This document shows, piece by piece, positions 13,172 to 25,276 of a stretch of DNA of 64,000 nt. Under the pieces are notes generated by a model that saw only the letters and a program-made list of their open reading frames with translations, had not been told where the DNA came from and ran no database searches. The position numbers and the translations under genes are program-made. The DNA is from Hymenopus coronatus (taxonomy: Eukaryota; Arthropoda; Insecta; Mantodea; Hymenopodidae), in contig CM060883.1 of the NCBI GenBank assembly GCA_030762935.1, positions 97,290,001-97,354,000 of the forward strand, written 5' to 3'. Within the stretch, counting starts at the first letter, position 1; the number at the start of each line of letters is the position of its first letter.

Positions 13172-13566
13172 CTTACTCATACAACAATGTGCATATAGGA
13201 ACAATGAACCATAAGCTACCAGTAGAAGATAGCTGATGCAGAAGTTTGTAAAATGTCCACAGAGTCATCAAAGAAAACTAATGTCTGACATTTGACATTA
13301 GCTGATGAATGCCTGGGAAATTAGTTCTGTACAATTATAATGTAAGTGAGGCTCAGAGTTGTGTTGATTCATATAGAATGTGAATGTATTAGTGTGCTTC
13401 ACTGTGCTTGTTCCAATTACATACTTTTTAATTCTTATGGAAGTTTGAATAGGGGTTTAAAAATGGATAGTAAATTAAGATGTTGATGGCCAGAATGTGA
13501 TTGTGGGCAAAAAGACTGAAGTCCTCTTTTCACTTACAGTATTGACTCGTCTCTGTAGCTCTTAAG
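13172..13566. other. Unassigned sequence
   Basis: AT-rich, no open frame of note and no element ends recognised. It probably belongs to an upstream intron or to the 5' flank of the coiled-coil gene. Confidence 0.5.
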
Positions 13567-13567
13567 T

Positions 13568-13854
13568 CACCAGCTCCATAGTGTAGTGGTTACCATGCTC
13601 ACTTCACATACCCAAGATCGAGGGTTCAAACCCAGTGGAGGTTGATGGATTTTTCAGGCATAAAAATCCTTAGCATGGCTTCCTTCGGAAGGGAAGTATA
13701 GCCCTGGGTCCCGTGTCATAGATTTATGGCATGTAAAACAACCTCAAGCCTGAGAGGCCTCTGAGCTAAATTAAGTGATCTTTCACGCCCAGTATAGAAT
13801 GGGATGCTGAGAACCACAGTAGTTAGAGAGCGCCCATAGATTAGAAAAAAAAAA
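13568..13854 (+). mobile_element. tRNA-derived SINE (family 1) with A tail
   Basis: The head resembles a tRNA gene: an A-box-like TAGTGTAGTGG at 13,579-13,589 and a B box GGTTCAAACCC at 13,623-13,633, the internal RNA polymerase III promoter arrangement. The body follows for about 200 bp (landmarks GCATGGCTTCCTTCGGAAGG and GAATGGGATGCTGAGAACCA), then an A-rich tail (GATTAGAAAAAAAAAA). A second copy of the same family is at 48,149-48,412. No clear target duplication was found. Confidence 0.75.
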
Positions 13855-14036
13855 GTGAGTGCTTGAGTAGCTACAGAGAGACCATGCTGCAACTGTACTA
13901 CCTCTGGGAGTTAACAGAAGCAGCCAAACTTCACATTAATTTAGAAATTCTTCAAAGTTTACTATCTTTTTTAAACGTTTACTGATTTTATTTAATTCTC
14001 TCTCTTTCTATCTCACTTATTTTTGTTTTCTTTTAG

Positions 14037-14054
14037 GGGAGGGGTACATTCCAG
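14037..14054 (+). CDS. Candidate 18-bp microexon of the coiled-coil gene
   Basis: A strong polypyrimidine tract (13,996-14,034, ending TTTGTTTTCTTTTAG) precedes 18 bases, GGGAGGGGTACATTCCAG, and the consensus-like donor GTAAAT follows. The next recognised exon (17,509) starts by needing two bases to complete its first codon. If this microexon enters in the same phase it adds six codons (G-G-V-H-S-R across the join) and keeps the frame, whether included or skipped. There is no protein-level support, so this is only a candidate. Confidence 0.3.
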
Positions 14055-14059
14055 GTAAA

Positions 14060-16494
14060 TAGCAAAATCTACAGCATTTTCTTAACTGTATTTTGTTACT
14101 GATACTGCTACACTATTTTTGTTTTTGTGCTGTGCTGTGAGAATATTTTGATTTGCTCTATTTTCTTGCTTTCTAAATCTTAGTGGTACATATAAGCACT
14201 CTGTAGGTATGTATTATTTAGTTGCTAAACAAAGAAAAAGAGTGAATGACAATAGTATTACATTATTTTCCATGTGTTCTTCTTCAACTTAGAATCCATA
14301 GTCATTCTTGTCAAAAATAGTTATATTTCAAACTTTTTACCTAATTTTCATTTATTTCTGTTGTCTCAATTGTTAAATTTGGCAGATTATAAGGAAATGA
14401 AAGGAATATAAGTGAATGTATTTAGCACTAAGTATTACATGACAAATTGCTCTGTTTAGCTGAAAGTACTTCAAAGACAAAATAAGTTCTAGGCTCACTA
14501 TGCTTTTTCAATGTGCTATGATTATTGCAGCAACCCCATTGTATAGTAGTGCAGTATAACAAGAATCTAAGTCACCCTCTTAATTTTGCATTAGAGGCTC
14601 ATTTAGCTTTGCATTAATAATAACGATAAAAAAAAAAAAACATGCAGCAAGCATATCTTGCTGTCAAATTAAATTTCTGTTGTAACCCTTTAAAATATTG
14701 CTATTATTGTCTAAGGATTTTATCTATTGGAAATTATTTTTTTTTAATATTAATATTAACTCTCATTTAATTGTGGTTTATTTTATTTGTTTTGATGTTG
14801 CATGGAAGTGAAGTAAGCAGTTGTGATGGCGTTAGAATAATAGGAATAAAATGTTTTCATAATTCTTCTTAATGTGCATGTTAATTAGAATTTCACAATT
14901 TGAAGCAAATGTCCACCTATAAGCAGGCACATGCAAATATGGCTTCAGCTGCTCTCTTCATCTGACACTTCTTTAATGTAATACCATATTGTACATCTTT
15001 GCTTTAAAAAGCCATGTTGCACCTCCCTTTTGTTATAACTTCCTTGGATTAAAAACAAGAATAATGTAAATAAACAAACCTTCTTGCTATGTCTATGTAA
15101 TACATCTCGTGTATATAATTGTACTTAGAAATAACCCTAACTGTTGATTAATCATATATGCTGAATTTAGTTAAAATCTAATAATTGCTTCACAAATTTC
15201 ACAAAACTGTTAAAGGCGCAGGAATTGGCACATTCCTAGCAGTATTTTGAGATATTGTACATTTAAAATGTCAGACATATTGTTGTTTTTTCCTTTTCTT
15301 TCTTTCTTTCTTTAAATGCACTGTAGATTAGTGCCAGGTATACAGAATTTGTGTGCTGGATGACTCTTATGATATTCACTCACTTAGTTCTAAATAACAT
15401 TTTATTCTTCCCTATATAGCAATGAATACATTGGCATATTTCAGGAATTCAATGCTAAAAGTTAGTCTGACTTCAGTTAATTTCCATGGAATCAGTTACT
15501 GAGTAGAATAACAAAATTATTCCTTCTTAATTTTTGTAATATACTACCAAAAAAATAGCTGGAAAAATAAGTTCCTTTATGAAAAGTATAAATGTGAAAA
15601 GAGCATTTATTTAATTCAGTTTGAGGAATGTGTTGATGAAAATCAGCATACTTATTTCACTTTCTTAATGTGTGGTTGAATCTTTTGAATATATGTAGCT
15701 TTTGTTCTATTATATTTTTATTTTATAATTTTATTATGAAACCAGAATCAGGATGCAGTGTACTGTACTTAGCGTAATCCAAAATGTGATCCCTCTTGGT
15801 GGAATGAAAAATCAGTGAGCACACGGAAAAATCTGTGGGCATTGTTCTTCAACAGTTATTCCAAAAAATGACAATACCAAAGGGAGAAAAATATTCCATT
15901 GTTAAAATTGTATGATAAATATCTCATTACTAATCAATTATCCTATGTTTTTTTTTGTTTTTTTTTTGAGGTACAGGAAGCATTGTATTCTAACCAAAAA
16001 TCTAATATCAAGACTTCAAAGAAATGTTTTTGAATATACAAATGTGATAAGTTACATTCATATAATTCTTTATTCACTCCTCTATAAACTATTCTTACAA
16101 AGCCTTATTCTTCTATCTGTTTTATGTTAATCAAGATAAACATTTATAGAAATATTTTTATTACAGATTTGTTGTAGACACATACCAAAGAAGCATAGTA
16201 ATCCTAAGTGATGGTGAAATGTTTAAAAACCAGTTGACTGTATGATGGCTTTGAATATCTTTCTCTTTGCATGATCATGAGAAAAAATATAGTGGCTTGG
16301 TTGAAAAAAGAATAAAGTTTTTGACAATTATAACCAACAATAAAGCATATTTTGTAAATGGTTAAGACCATAGAAATTTATTTAACATAAATTGTGTGTT
16401 TTAGGGGATTTATCTCTTTTGTTTGGCACAGTAGGAAAGAATGAGCTATGACAGTGAGACAGGTTTTAATGCCACGCAGTAAGTTGCTAAGGTA
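14060..16494. other. Intron-like sequence without recognised features
   Basis: About 2.4 kb of AT-rich DNA with short homopolymer runs and no convincing exon, repeat or transposon end. Part may be older decayed mobile DNA; for example the stretch at 16,380-16,400 resembles an internal part of family X. Confidence 0.55.
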
Positions 16495-16975
16495 GCTCCA
16501 CAACAAAACTATATATAACACATAAATAGTCTGTTTTGACAAGATCTGCATTTTTTGTATAGCAAATTTTCCAATAATTCACCAGAATGATGAAGTCTTA
16601 AAAAGCTATTTCCAGGAAATTCAGGATATACATTTTATTTTTCAAGAGAAAGTCATTAAAGTACAGTATTTTAATCAACATTGTTAAAGCCATTTTAGAG
16701 AAAATCAAAACTTTTTACAATTTTTCCATGTAAAGGGTAGTTGGGATAAGGGGATTTTCTTGGAAATCTTTGTGTCAAAGCTGAAGATGCTGAACTTAAA
16801 TGCCAATTTTGTATGTAACCAACTTTGTTTTTTAGTAATGCTGTTCAGACACATGGATCTTTTTACAAAAACATTTCTCTTGTATTCAGGAGACAGTAAA
16901 ACATGTATTTCCGGTGAATTATTGATATGAAATTTTTGGCTGGAGTGCAATTCTTTTTCTGCCTATGTACTGAGT
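16495..16975 (-). mobile_element. Family X copy X1 (partial)
   Basis: Matches the outer half of other X copies in minus orientation, in the same order: the CCAGGAAATTCAGGATATAC block, TTTTCCATGTAAAGGGTAG, a degenerate CTTTGTGTC block, and TTTCCGGTGAATTATTG. It ends in a decayed terminal AGT followed by an A run, the position where intact copies show the AAAAA flank. Confidence 0.75.
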
Positions 16976-17208
16976 AAAAAAAAATCAAATTTTGTATATT
17001 AGATACCTTTAAAAAAATGTCCTCCAACCATAAAGAGTTTCTTTTTTTTAAACACGTTTGCTCTCTCTGTTTTCTTTCATTACAAATGTGTGGTATTTTT
17101 TTGCCTTTTTAACTTTAGCTTACAGGTACATTAGGAAAACAAGAGCAACTTGCTCTTATTGCATACCATAGTTTTCACATAACTCTAGTCAAATCCTCAG
17201 ATAAGCAA

Positions 17209-17280
17209 CTCAAAAAAGATGACATGCTCTACAGTTGACTGGGATCACAAATAGTAGTAGTAGTAGTAATAATAGTAATA

Positions 17281-17331
<51 letters not shown>

Positions 17332-17508
17332 GTAATAACAATAGTAATAATGATAACAACACCACCAATATCAACAGCCCCCACACCCAACAGCAATAAT
17401 AATAATCACCACCACCACCACAAGCACCATCATTGGAATAAGACAATTTATTTCCCTTTAATATATTTGTATTTAATTAAATTTTGTCTGGATGTGAAAT
17501 TGCTTTAG
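17209..17508. repeat. (AAT/AGT/AAC)n microsatellite before an exon
   Basis: A trinucleotide run, mainly AAT with AGT and AAC variants, spans about 17,250-17,350 and then grades into ACC/CCA triplets up to about 17,430. It sits within 200 bp of the exon at 17,509. Leucine-rich readings on the minus strand are a by-product of the repeat. Confidence 0.85.
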
Positions 17509-17749
17509 ATCACTGGACAGTGGAAGTGAGCAGCAAGCTTTTGACTTGAAACGTCAGCTGCAGGTTATTGAACAAGAAGCAACTGTACTACGTACAAGAA
17601 TCCACACCTTCGAGTCAGAGAATGAAAAGCTTGCTGCTGAGAATAAGCGCCTTTTGCTTCAAAAGTTAAAGAAATCTTCAGAGGCTGAGACAGAAGCTAA
17701 AGATAAGATTACAGAATTAGAGAATCAGATAGCAGAATCAGATGTCAAA
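17509..17749 (+). CDS. Coiled-coil gene, exon 1 of those recognised
   Basis: Acceptor TTGCTTTAG precedes the exon and donor GTAAGT follows. The first base completes a split codon, then 80 codons follow, starting SLDSGSEQQAFDLKRQLQ and ending QIAESDVK. The part around residues 12-80 has regular leucine/isoleucine spacing of a coiled coil (QVIEQEATVLRTRIHTFESE, ENEKLAAENKRLLLQKLK). The serine/acidic start may be the end of a non-coiled linker. The preceding exon was not identified, except for the weak microexon candidate at 14,037. Confidence 0.85.
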
Positions 17750-18942
17750 GTAAGTTTTATATATTGTGTATATTATAGAAAACAAAATTGTGCACACAAA
17801 ACTAATTATAATAATTTTTGCTACTGACTGTCATTATAAGAATAGCCCAGATATATAATAGGTAATATTACTCTATCATTATGTGCATTAAGTGCTAATT
17901 TGATTAATTGCTCATTTCTGTTGTAAATTATGTTAAAATTTCTCCTTAATTTGTAAGGTAAATAAATAATTCCAGAGATTAAAAATATGTTCATGAAGCA
18001 GTGGTGACTCCTGGTCTATTGGTTAGGGGATGTAACTGATTTTAAAAATGAAAAATTTATATATATATTCAGGTATATTTGAGTAAGAAATTGTCTATAG
18101 AGAGAAATGTTATACTTGCTTCCTTCTGAATAGCTGTTGTTCTTTTTTATATAATGTTATTTGCTGAGTCTTTATGCCATTTACTGGTTCTATAAATGTG
18201 TTGAAACCACTATAACTGTCATTGCATAATCTTGTTTTTGTGAGAGATCCATAAACAAGGCCAGAAAAGTTTATTTATTTAACATGTCACATTCCAAAAA
18301 GCCAAAGGTCACTTTTATAAATATCTCTACTGACATTATGTGCTTCAGTTGATTAATAATTTTCCATTTTTCCATGAAGGAAAGTTTTCTAAATGGCTGT
18401 GATAACAGGCAACCAATTGCACAATGATAGTCAGACTTTACTGACACAAGGAAGCCACATACTGGCTACATATTGGATTTGAAATTAATTGGTGCCCATG
18501 AAACAATTGCAAGATGCTAGGCTTACACACCACACATATTAAATCAATTGGTACATCAGTTGAAGGACTCAATAGCTCTCTTAAGGAATCATGTTCTTAT
18601 TTAATGTTCTTCCACTTTACCCTTGGAAATTTAAAACTTGAATTTTATCCTTTGTTCTATTTCTTACTGCTATATTGAAACATTTATAAGAATTCTTGTA
18701 TGTATTAAGCTTTGACCATGAGGCAGCCTTACAATAAAGGAAGCTTAAAATAAAAAAAACTAAAATTGGCAGCTGAAATGCATGCTCTAGAATATCCATC
18801 ATTGAGTTATATAAGTAAATAAAAATATTTTAGTGTCATTAAACTTAACAAAGCAATAAATTGTACAGTTTGTATGCAATGGGATATTCCCGCTTGTCTA
18901 GATATGTCATAAACAATAATAATAATAAATTAATATGATACA
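17750..18942. other. Intron sequence without recognised features
   Basis: AT-rich intron DNA. No exon, SINE or transposon end was recognised in this 1.2-kb stretch. Confidence 0.6.
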
Positions 18943-19285
18943 TTTCACATACAATGTGGATGTCAAGGTGATAAGTTAAATACAATTACATAGTTGTAGA
19001 TAAAAATGATACACTTCACGTAATATGGATGTCAACAGTGATAAGTGGCTAAGTAAATTTCAATAACTTTGTGAATAACAATAATATCAAGTTAATATAA
19101 ATATAATACATCAGTATAAAATGGCGCAGTTCACATACCAAATGAATGTTATCAATTAATGTAATACAAATACATTAGATATAAATATAAATGGTATACT
19201 TTACGTGCAATGTGTCATTCATGTGTCAGCAATAACATAGAAGTTAAATACTACAATAATACAGATTAAAATATATACCTATACA
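18943..19285. repeat. Degenerate tandem repeat next to a non-LTR element
   Basis: Four diverged units start with related words: CATTTCACATACAATGTGGA (18,943), CACTTCACGTAATATGGA (19,011), CAGTTCACATACCAAATGAA (19,127) and TACTTTACGTGCAATGTG (19,197). Spacings are about 68, 116 and 70 bp. The repeat lies directly downstream of the 3' end of the minus-strand element at 19,480-21,260 and may be its 3' untranslated tail. Confidence 0.6.
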
Positions 19286-19479
19286 TACATATATATTACA
19301 TTAAACAGTAGAGAAACAGCAATGGTACTATTTGACCTAGGTGTTACCCTAACAAATGATGATGATACATTTATATATTTTCTATCCTACAGGTAAGTAC
19401 TGGCATAATAGGAATATCATAAACTACCTTAGTTATTTTCAAAATATTCATCTGTTGAATAGTAGGAGTTACAAACTAA

Positions 19480-21260
19480 CCATTCATGTAATTTGGATTT
19501 GAATGCTTTACCAGACAGTTCTATTAGCTCTAATGGTAGAGTATTATACAATTTTATACCTAAGGCTTCAAAACGTTTTGATGTTTTCGAAAGTCCATGA
19601 TGTGGTAAATTTAGCTGATAGTTATTTCTAGTATTATAGTTGTGTATATCCTGTCTATATAGAAGGTCAGGTAAGTTACTTTTTACTTAAACCAGTGTTG
19701 TGTAAATATGTAGGTTTATTACCGTCATTACTTTTAATTTCTTGAATATGTGTTAATTTTTCGGAACTAGTAATAATATGAATTATCTTTTTCTGTAGTA
19801 AAAGTATATTAGTAACATGACTGCTACTTCCCCCGAGTAAAATACCATATGAGATTAAGGTATGAAAAAAAGCAAAATGAGCAGATCTTATGTAGGGGTC
19901 GGGTATTTGGTTTTTCAATTTTTTTATTAAATATATAACTCTAGAAAGCTTTGTTGAAATATAATTGATGTGTGCAGCCCATGATAGTTTGTTGTCCAAT
20001 AACAGTCCTAAAAATTAAACATCCATTGCATAATTTTCTATAGGGATTTCTCTTAGGCTAAATAGACGTTGGGTTTTGCTATCATTTAGTAAAAAATCAT
20101 TGGCTCTAAACCATGTATTAGCATGAGTTAAAGTATCTTCCATTATTGCTTTAAGATTTTGGTAATCAGTACTTGTATTAAGAAAAGTTGTGTCATTAGC
20201 ATATAGTACAATATGCGATGTTACAAAGGCAGGTAAATCGTAGATCATTAATAAAAGTAATAATGGCCCAAGTATGGAACCTTGTGGGACACCCCGTTTA
20301 AGCTCCACTATTTTGGATTTCTCATATTCAACACAAACAATTTGCTTGCGTCTTGCTAAGTATGATTCAATGAGCTTTAATGCTCTGTCACATATACCAT
20401 AGAAATTTAACTCTATTAATAGAAGGTTATGCTCTACACAATCGAATGCTTTGCTCAGATCACAAGATGTCGCCTGGGCAAGATTTTTAGTTTCGAAAGC
20501 AGTTAGTATATTTTTAAAAAGAGAGACAATAGCATCTGTTGTTGGTCTTCCGTTTCTAAAACCAAATTGTACTTCACTAATTATTTTAGTTTTGTCTAGA
20601 TAATTTTGGAGCTGATTGTACATAACCCTTTCAAGCACTTTTGCAAATACAGGAACTAACTAGATGGACAGTTCTTATCTCTTTTTTTGTAAATTGGGAC
20701 GACTCTAGAAAGTTTTAGTGCATCAGGAAATAGTCCCTCCACAAGGCATCTGTTAATGCAAAAGATAAGTGAATACAAGATACAATCTATTACCTTTTTA
20801 AGGAAGTTGCTGGATAAATCATAGATATCCACACTAACTGATGTCTTAAGACCCTTTACAGTGTTAAGTACCATCTCTGGACTGACTTCTTGGAAAGCAA
20901 AGTTATCCTGATAGTGTCTGTTTTCAAAATATTCATGTAGTTTAGGAAATGAAATATTTGGTTTTACTATATTTTGGCTGATTTCTTCTACTGAGCTTAT
21001 GAAAAAGTCATTTAAGTCATTTGGGTCTAATTGGATGAAATCTCTTTTGTTAGTTTTGGTGAGTGATTTTATCAAATTCCAGGCTTTCTTGCATTTATTG
21101 GTAGCAGTTTCGATACTACTTTGATTGTACGCTTTTTAGCTTCATTTATAGTTGTTTTATATTCTCTTCTTATGTTAATGTATGACATGGCCATATCTGA
21201 TTTTTCCCTTTTGTATACATCTAAATGCAACATAACTTTTTGTTTCATTTTTTCTAAATA
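19480..21260 (-). mobile_element. Decayed non-LTR retrotransposon (LINE-1 of this window), RT domain
   Basis: The minus strand carries, from 21,260 downward: a linker rich in Lys/Arg, an upstream region (QLDPNDLNDFFISSVEE), the RT start with SRVVPIYKK, a frameshift and stop near 20,650, then FGFRNGRPTTDAI, DLSKAFDCVEHNLLL, GVPQGSILGPLL and the thumb and C-terminal segment (DNKLSWAAHINYISTKLS onward) after a second frameshift near 20,010. The order is that of Jockey/CR1-group elements. The catalytic tetrad reads YAND (20,193-20,204) instead of YADD, so a catalytic aspartate is lost. The 5' part with the endonuclease is absent. It cannot move by itself. Confidence 0.88.
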
Positions 21261-22883
21261 TATAATATAATTTTAAGATTGCATCTTTTATACATTTTAA
21301 TTTTGTTTTATTTGCTCCTTATAGACACAAAACTCTGTATATTTGACAATCACATTAAGCACTAGTTATTTTCTCTTACAATATTTAAAAACTCATTTAT
21401 AAGTTGTTCTTCAGTATTTTGTGAATTAATTATTAAGTACTAAACACATTGCTCAAGCCATCCACAGGTGCAACAGAATGTTCCACATTTCTTTTGTACA
21501 AAAATTGTCAACAACAGAGAAGTTTCCCTAGGTATGAAAAAGTAATGGTTGTAACTCAGTTGAGCTACAGCATGGTTTGGAAATTATCAGAAATTAGCAA
21601 CCAGTAACAAGAGCTCAATATGATAACTTTGAACTTGCGATTGTCAGAGCTGATTCTAGGCAAAACTAGTATTGAAAAGTATACTATGAATTATTATTAT
21701 TATTATTATTATTATTGGGGATACACCACATCCATTCCAACAATGGTAGAGTCGCCACTGATGTGAAGCTTATAAAAAACTCTGTGTGGAACTCTTCATT
21801 TGTGTGGAAACAACCAGTATATGATTCAAAAGTAGCCATACTCTATTTTCTAAGTTTAAAGCAGGATTGAATGATGTCATTTTCTGTAAAGCTCAGGAAT
21901 GGAGCTGGAAAATTATAAACACCACAGCACTTCTTTTTTTCAGGGATGAGCAAACAAAAATCTCAGTTAGCAAAGAAGGTATTGTCAATACTTCAGTCTA
22001 ATTTTATAGCATTTAATGATATTTAGGCAATTCAGATATTAGGAGCAATTCAAAAACAAATTAATCATCTGGGAAGCCTGTGCTCAGAACAGTTTACCTT
22101 AACCCACCAAGGTTAGAGGAACCTTGATAGTTGCTTACAAAGAAAAATATGTGCTTGAAACATATACATTACAGGCCTGCATTTCACACAAACTCCTGGA
22201 GACTTGGGAGGTGGCATAAGCAAAGCTGACAATTAATCTGAAAACATTTTGTTTACCTATATCACCAGTGTTTCTTTTATAACTGTAATGTGTTACAAAG
22301 ACTAGATAATACATCACTCATATTCTAATTTCTCTCTTATCTACCTCTAACAAAATTATCTGTTTTTTGTAAAATAATCCTAAAATGGTTAAGACTCTAT
22401 AAGTTACTCTTAAGTTTCAATACATATCTCATATTTTGATAAAGCAAATGGTGAACAAAGGGAGGCAATTGTGTGACTATGGATAACAGATTGTGAAAGA
22501 GTCCCCAACACATGACAAGGGAAGCAAGAAACTATTAAAGCAGATATACGTAGTATAAATTAGACGGAAAAATAGTTTAATCAACATATTTATAAAAGAT
22601 ACTAGACAGTTTTTAAGTATAGTTTAAAATGTGGAGTTGGTCCATCAAAAGAGAGAAGACATCCATAAACTATCTGAATGGTAAAATTAATGTTGTTGTA
22701 TATCTTAGAAGTAGCTATAATTTATATAACACAATAAATTGTGTATAAAGGTTATGATTGACTAAGTGACCAGGGTGAATACCTAGTCATATCCATAATT
22801 TGCAGTAGCTTAGCAAAATAAGAAAATAAAAAAATTCATATCCATCCTGTCATTATCATTATTTTAATTGAGCCATTGCTTAG
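21261..22883. other. Intron sequence with a short (ATT)n run
   Basis: Apart from (ATT)n at about 21,687-21,715, I recognise nothing in this 1.6-kb stretch before exon 2. Confidence 0.6.
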
Positions 22884-23078
22884 GTGAAAGAGCTTCAGAA
22901 GAAGCTTGAGGAAGCTGAGAAAGCGAAAACAACTGCAGAAGAAGCTGCTGAAGCTGCAATATCAGCAGCAGATGCCAAGAAAAAATCTGTAAAGGATACA
23001 GTTGAGCTATCAAAACTTAAAAAGGAGTTGAAAACTAAAACTGAAGAACTTGACAAATTCAAAACAAAGGCCTCAAAG
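22884..23078 (+). CDS. Coiled-coil gene, exon 2
   Basis: Acceptor CATTGCTTAG, donor GTAAGA, 65 whole codons (phase 0 to 0). The product begins VKELQKKLEEAEKAKTTAEE and ends EELDKFKTKASK. An alanine-rich middle (AAEAAISAADAKKK) is compatible with a tightly packed coiled coil. It follows exon 1 in frame (SDVK|VKEL). Confidence 0.88.
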
Positions 23079-23189
23079 GTAAGAGAGAGCTTTCTTAATT
23101 CTTTATTCTATTAATTGTAAATTAGCTTAAATCAGATAAATAGAGCAGTAAATATTTTAGAAATAAAACAGAAACTAGATAATCATTTT

Positions 23190-24540
23190 TCCAAGTCATT
23201 AAAAAAAGAAAACTTACAGTATTTCACCAAAACATTCAAAGTTTAAGATATAAAGTAAATGAGTTATTAATTAATTTCAAAGCTGAAAAGTTAAGTCCAG
23301 ATATTTTATGTATTACAGAACATCATTTAAAAAAACAGGAAATATTAAATCTTTCAATGGATGGTTATAAAACAGCAGCTTGGTACTGTAGATAAAAACT
23401 CTCTAAAGGAGGTGTGAGTATCTTTGTTAAGAATAACATAAGCTTCAACATAATTGATCTTGAAAAGTACTGTCTGGAACAAACCTTTGAATGTTGCGCT
23501 GTTCACAGTAAACCAACTAATTATATTAGCAGTATATAGAGCTTCCACAGGGAATCTTGACAACTTTCTACATAACTTAGACATTATTCTAAAACTGCTC
23601 TTCAAGCCAAAGATTCAATTCATTTTGTGTGCTGACTTGAACATAGATTTCTTGATAGACAGCAATCAAAAGATGCAAATTTGTTCACTATTAAGATCAT
23701 ACAATCTTATGCATACAGTCAATTTTGCAACTAGAATTCAAAATAATTCCAAAATAGCAATCGACAATATTTTTAAAGGTATGTCTAAAAAGGAGTACCA
23801 TTAATTCCATTAACAAAAATGGACTTTCAGACCATGATGGACAACTCATCAAAATTGATTATTATACACCAAATTCCAAAAAAACAAACCTCATGACCAG
23901 CTTTAGAATTATAAATAAAGAAAACAATAGAGTGTTTTAAAGATAAACTCTCCGAGGAATCATGGCAAGAAATGTATAAACTAAATAATGTAAATGATAA
24001 GTTTAACTCCTTCTTAAACACCTTCATAAAAATTCATTGTTCCAGTTTTCCACTCCATGTAAAAAAAATTAACAAAAATTCTAAAAATGACTAGCTAACT
24101 CAATGTATAAAAATATCATGTACACATAAAAGAGAACTTTTTTTAGCGACTAGAGAAAGTAAGTATGGTAGACATAGACAACATTATAAAATGTTCTGCA
24201 GAATTCTAAAAAGGGTTACAATTGCAGCTAAAAAACTTTGTTATGAAAAACAAATACAGTCCTCTCACAATAAGCCTAGCACTATATGGAACATTGTTAA
24301 AAAAGAGACTGGTAAATGACTGAAAAATTATATAAAGGAAATTAAAGCAAACCAAGTCACCATAAATGATCCCCAGCAGATAGCAAATAAATATTTCACT
24401 CAGGTGGCAGAAAATTTACTGACAGAGAAATGGCCTAAGAGAGATCCAATTTTGTACCTTCAGGAATCCTGTATGGAAAATTTTACATCCTTAGAGATAG
24501 TACCCACAAGTGCAACCGGAATAAAAAAAACAAGAATTAA
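23190..24540 (+). mobile_element. Decayed non-LTR retrotransposon (LINE-2), endonuclease and linker region
   Basis: In broken plus-strand frames I read the APE-type endonuclease: SPDILCITEHHLKKQEI, GGVSIFVKNNISFNII, ILAVYRASTGNLDNFLHNL, the ILCADLNIDF block (the GDFN motif of the family) and GLSDHDGQLIKI, the SDH motif near the domain end. The linker before RT follows (CTHKRELFLATRES, TIWNIVKKETGK). Several stops and frameshifts interrupt it, and the RT domain is missing because mariner-1 material starts at about 24,555. It resembles the type of element seen in LINE-1 but is in the opposite orientation. Confidence 0.82.
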
Positions 24541-25276
24541 TAAGGATATGATGAAATAAGCAGTGTAGAAGTGACTTCTCCAGAGATCATTGAAAAAATT
24601 CATTGTTTAGTACTGGAAGACTGCAGATTAAAGTTGTTTGAGATAGCAGAGGCTGTAAACATATCAAAAGATCGTGCAGGTATTATTCTAAGTAATTTTT
24701 GGGCTTTCACAAGGTCCATGCAAGATGGGTGCCACGTTTGTTGACACCTGATCTAAAGTTGCAAAGAAAAACTGTTTCTGTTAAGAATGTGGAGCTCTGC
24801 CGTAAAGATCCCAGTGAATTTTTGAGACCAGTTATTACCATGGGTGAAACTTGGATACATCACTAAAATCCAGAAAGTAAATCACAGTCAAAACAGTGAA
24901 TTGCGCCAGGTGAACCAACTCCAAAAAGGCAAACAGTGAATTTTTGAGGCCACTTATTACCATGGGTGAAACATGGACACATCACTAAAATCCAGAAAGT
25001 AAATCACAGTCAAAACAGTGAATTGCGGCAGGTGAACCAACTCCAAAAAAGGCAAAGTTAATTTTGTCATTTAACAAGGTTATGGCGAGAGTTTTCTGGG
25101 ATACACAGGGAATTATTTTTATTGATTACTTGGAAAAGGGTAAAAGTATCACTGGTGACTACTAAGCAAGCTTACTACAACGTTTGAGTGATGAGGTGAA
25201 AAGGAAAAGACCTCGTTTGGCACAATTTCATTACAACAATGCCCGGCCCATTATTCAGTCTTTGCAATGGGAAAAA

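Noticed and set aside
17210..17446. Poly-leucine frames at the trinucleotide repeats (also 38,074-38,322)
   Set aside because: Pure (AAT)n/(TTA)n translation artefacts.
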